Shown here: one piece after another, positions 5,183-6,266 of the stretch
How the letters are laid out: each line of letters starts with the position of its first letter
How positions within the stretch are numbered: the stretch's first letter is position 1
Assembly (NCBI GenBank): GCA_015491705.1
Contig: WFVK01000156.1
Coordinates: forward strand, 1-6,266
Direction of reading: 5' to 3'
Source: Nitrospirota bacterium
Lineage (GTDB): Bacteria > Nitrospirota > Thermodesulfovibrionia > UBA6902
Length of the DNA: 6,266 nt
The notes under the pieces: generated by a model
Databases searched by the model: none
Told to the model about the DNA's origin: nothing
What the model saw: the letters and a program-made list of their open reading frames with translations, nothing else
Made by a program: the position numbers and the translations under genes

Positions 5183-6266
5183 CTATACAAGGTTCCTGCC
5201 GTCAAAACTGTTTCCGCTGATATCAAGGAGGGACATTATTGTGGGGCCGGCGTCTATTATGTTTATATCCCTGCCGTTTATCTCCCTGTTGATGTAAAAC
5301 ACAGCGTCTTCCCTCGTATGTCCCCCTGTAAGAAATCCCCTGCCGGCGATGCGGTCCTTGTTGATTGAACCTTTAAGGTCATAACCCTCGTAAGGCAGGG
5401 CCACAAGGTCCGGGGCGTTGCCGAACAGGTCGCCGCTGTAGATGTCTTCCCTGAAGAAGACCGACTTTATGACCTTTTCGCCGTCCACTTCCAGTGCAAG
5501 GAGTTCTTCTTTCAGTTTGCGCCTCAGGCCCTCGTATTCACCGGCGCCCACACTGCCGCCGGGATACCTTCCCTCTGTATGGATATAGAATCTCGCGGGG
5601 TCGAGCACAAAGACACTGCTCCCGGGCAGCATATCCTCCAGGGATGCGGGGTTGTCTTTTCCGAATTTCAGGTATCCCTTTTCTTTAAGCCAGGCATTCA
5701 GGTATATCTCTTTTTTTATCGTCGTAAACCCGTGGTCGGACAGTATTATGAACGGGGTATCGTCCCCTGTCCTTTCGTACATCTCGCCGATAAATCCATC
5801 CAGCCTTTTGTAAAAGTCAAGAAAAAAAGCGTGCTGCGGATGACCTTCATCATCGAGCGCGTTCCACAGGTAGTGGTGAAGGCGGTCGGTCTCGGTGATC
5901 ACGCCGATAAAGAGGTCCCATTCAGCGGTGTCAAGGAAATGAAGAATCGCCTTTTTCCTTATCTCGAATGCGCTGTCGATCTCTTTTGCAAGCGCCTCAG
6001 CCGATTCCTGGGCCTTCCGGGTATCGACATCCATTTTGTACCCTATGCTTTTCAGGTATTCATATGCGCTGTCGGGATAGGTCGCCTTTTTCAGATCAAG
6101 GGCCACGAATCCCGCGGTGAGTATCCCGTTTAATTCCCTTGCAGGATAAGTGGACGGTATATTGATGACAACGCTTTTCCTGCCGTGTCTGCCTGCTATG
6201 TCCCACAGTGTGCTGCTCCTGAGATCATCCGAATTCGGGAATTTCCACTTGTACGTGCCCTTGCGC
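5183..6266 (-). CDS. Alkaline-phosphatase-superfamily phosphohydrolase/phosphomutase, C-terminal part (COG3379-like)
   Basis: The minus-strand frame is open from the right edge to TAG at 5183-5185, giving 360 visible residues; the N-terminus lies outside. The GTG at 6106 is not the start, because upstream codons read on in family-like sequence (STLWDIAGRHGRKSVVINIP, then TYPARELNGILTAGF). Three metal-ligand sites of the superfamily are visible: TDRLHHYLW (about 5864-5887), LSDHGF (about 5726-5743) and the late His of TGGHTRED (about 5309-5332). The chain ends with DAGPTIMSLLDISG and DGRNLV, typical of these enzymes. The first metal-binding Asp and the Thr/Ser nucleophile belong to the missing part. 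The family hydrolyses phosphomonoesters or phosphodiesters, often of nucleotides or lipid-linked groups, and the substrate here is unknown. Independent phosphoglycerate mutase is a distant relative and less likely, given the TDRxxHYxW pattern. Confidence 0.9.
   Translation of the reverse strand, partial: RKGTYKWKFPNSDDLRSSTLWDIAGRHGRKSVVINIPSTYPARELNGILTAGFVALDLKKATYPDSAYEYLKSIGYKMDVDTRKAQESAEALAKEIDSAFEIRKKAILHFLDTAEWDLFIGVITETDRLHHYLWNALDDEGHPQHAFFLDFYKRLDGFIGEMYERTGDDTPFIILSDHGFTTIKKEIYLNAWLKEKGYLKFGKDNPASLEDMLPGSSVFVLDPARFYIHTEGRYPGGSVGAGEYEGLRRKLKEELLALEVDGEKVIKSVFFREDIYSGDLFGNAPDLVALPYEGYDLKGSINKDRIAGRGFLTGGHTREDAVFYINREINGRDINIIDAGPTIMSLLDISGNSFDGRNLV

Noticed and set aside
5183..6106. 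GTG at 6106 as the start of the phosphohydrolase
   Set aside because: The same frame continues upstream to the window edge with residues typical of this family, so the gene is cut by the window and does not start there.
5579..6133. 184-residue plus-strand open frame
   Set aside because: It is the antisense shadow of the phosphohydrolase gene, shows no family motif, and has no supporting ribosome binding site that I could see.

Overview
The window reads as ordinary Gram-negative bacterial chromosome with four protein genes, a solitary solute-binding lipoprotein among them. A Nitrospirota or Desulfobacterota-like (former deltaproteobacterial) host would fit the gene mix and the 7-bp degenerate repeats, but this is a weak inference, since no rRNA, tRNA or phylogenetic marker is present.

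Layout. (1) Positions 1-2977, minus strand: the first 992 codons of a very large exported protein, which runs off the left edge without a stop. It has a signal peptide, a helical charged region, a transglutaminase-like Cys-His-Asp domain, a long middle region, an Ig-like (Big_1-type) domain and the beginning of what may be a second one. (2) Positions 2978-3234: intergenic, with a good minus-strand promoter, a perfect 7-2-7 dyad just upstream of the ribosome binding site, and a strong hairpin nearer the upstream gene. (3) Positions 3235-4485, minus strand: a periplasmic-binding lipoprotein of the branched-chain amino acid (LivJ, Peripla_BP_6) family, with no permease or ATPase genes in view. 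(4) Positions 4486-4714: a divergent promoter region whose minus-strand leader carries in-phase 7-bp repeats and a 23-nt-arm inverted repeat. (5) Positions 4715-5179, plus strand: a small cysteine-rich protein of the C_GCAxxG_C_C family. (6) Positions 5183-6266, minus strand: the C-terminal 360 residues of an alkaline-phosphatase-superfamily phosphohydrolase, convergent with gene 5 and separated from it by 3 bp. Its start lies beyond the right edge. No gene-free stretch exceeds 300 bases.

The most unusual signal is a set of short degenerate tandem repeats, all with a 7-bp period but of several different sequences. Eight tracts lie inside the transglutaminase-like gene and one larger cluster lies in the leader of the binding-protein gene. 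I saw none in the other coding sequences. Although 7 is not a multiple of 3, the large reading frame stays open through all eight tracts. The genes do not form one obvious pathway. The only functional pairing with some support is the divergent pair of a transport-type binding protein and a C_GCAxxG_C_C protein, because that family is described as commonly lying near transporter genes.
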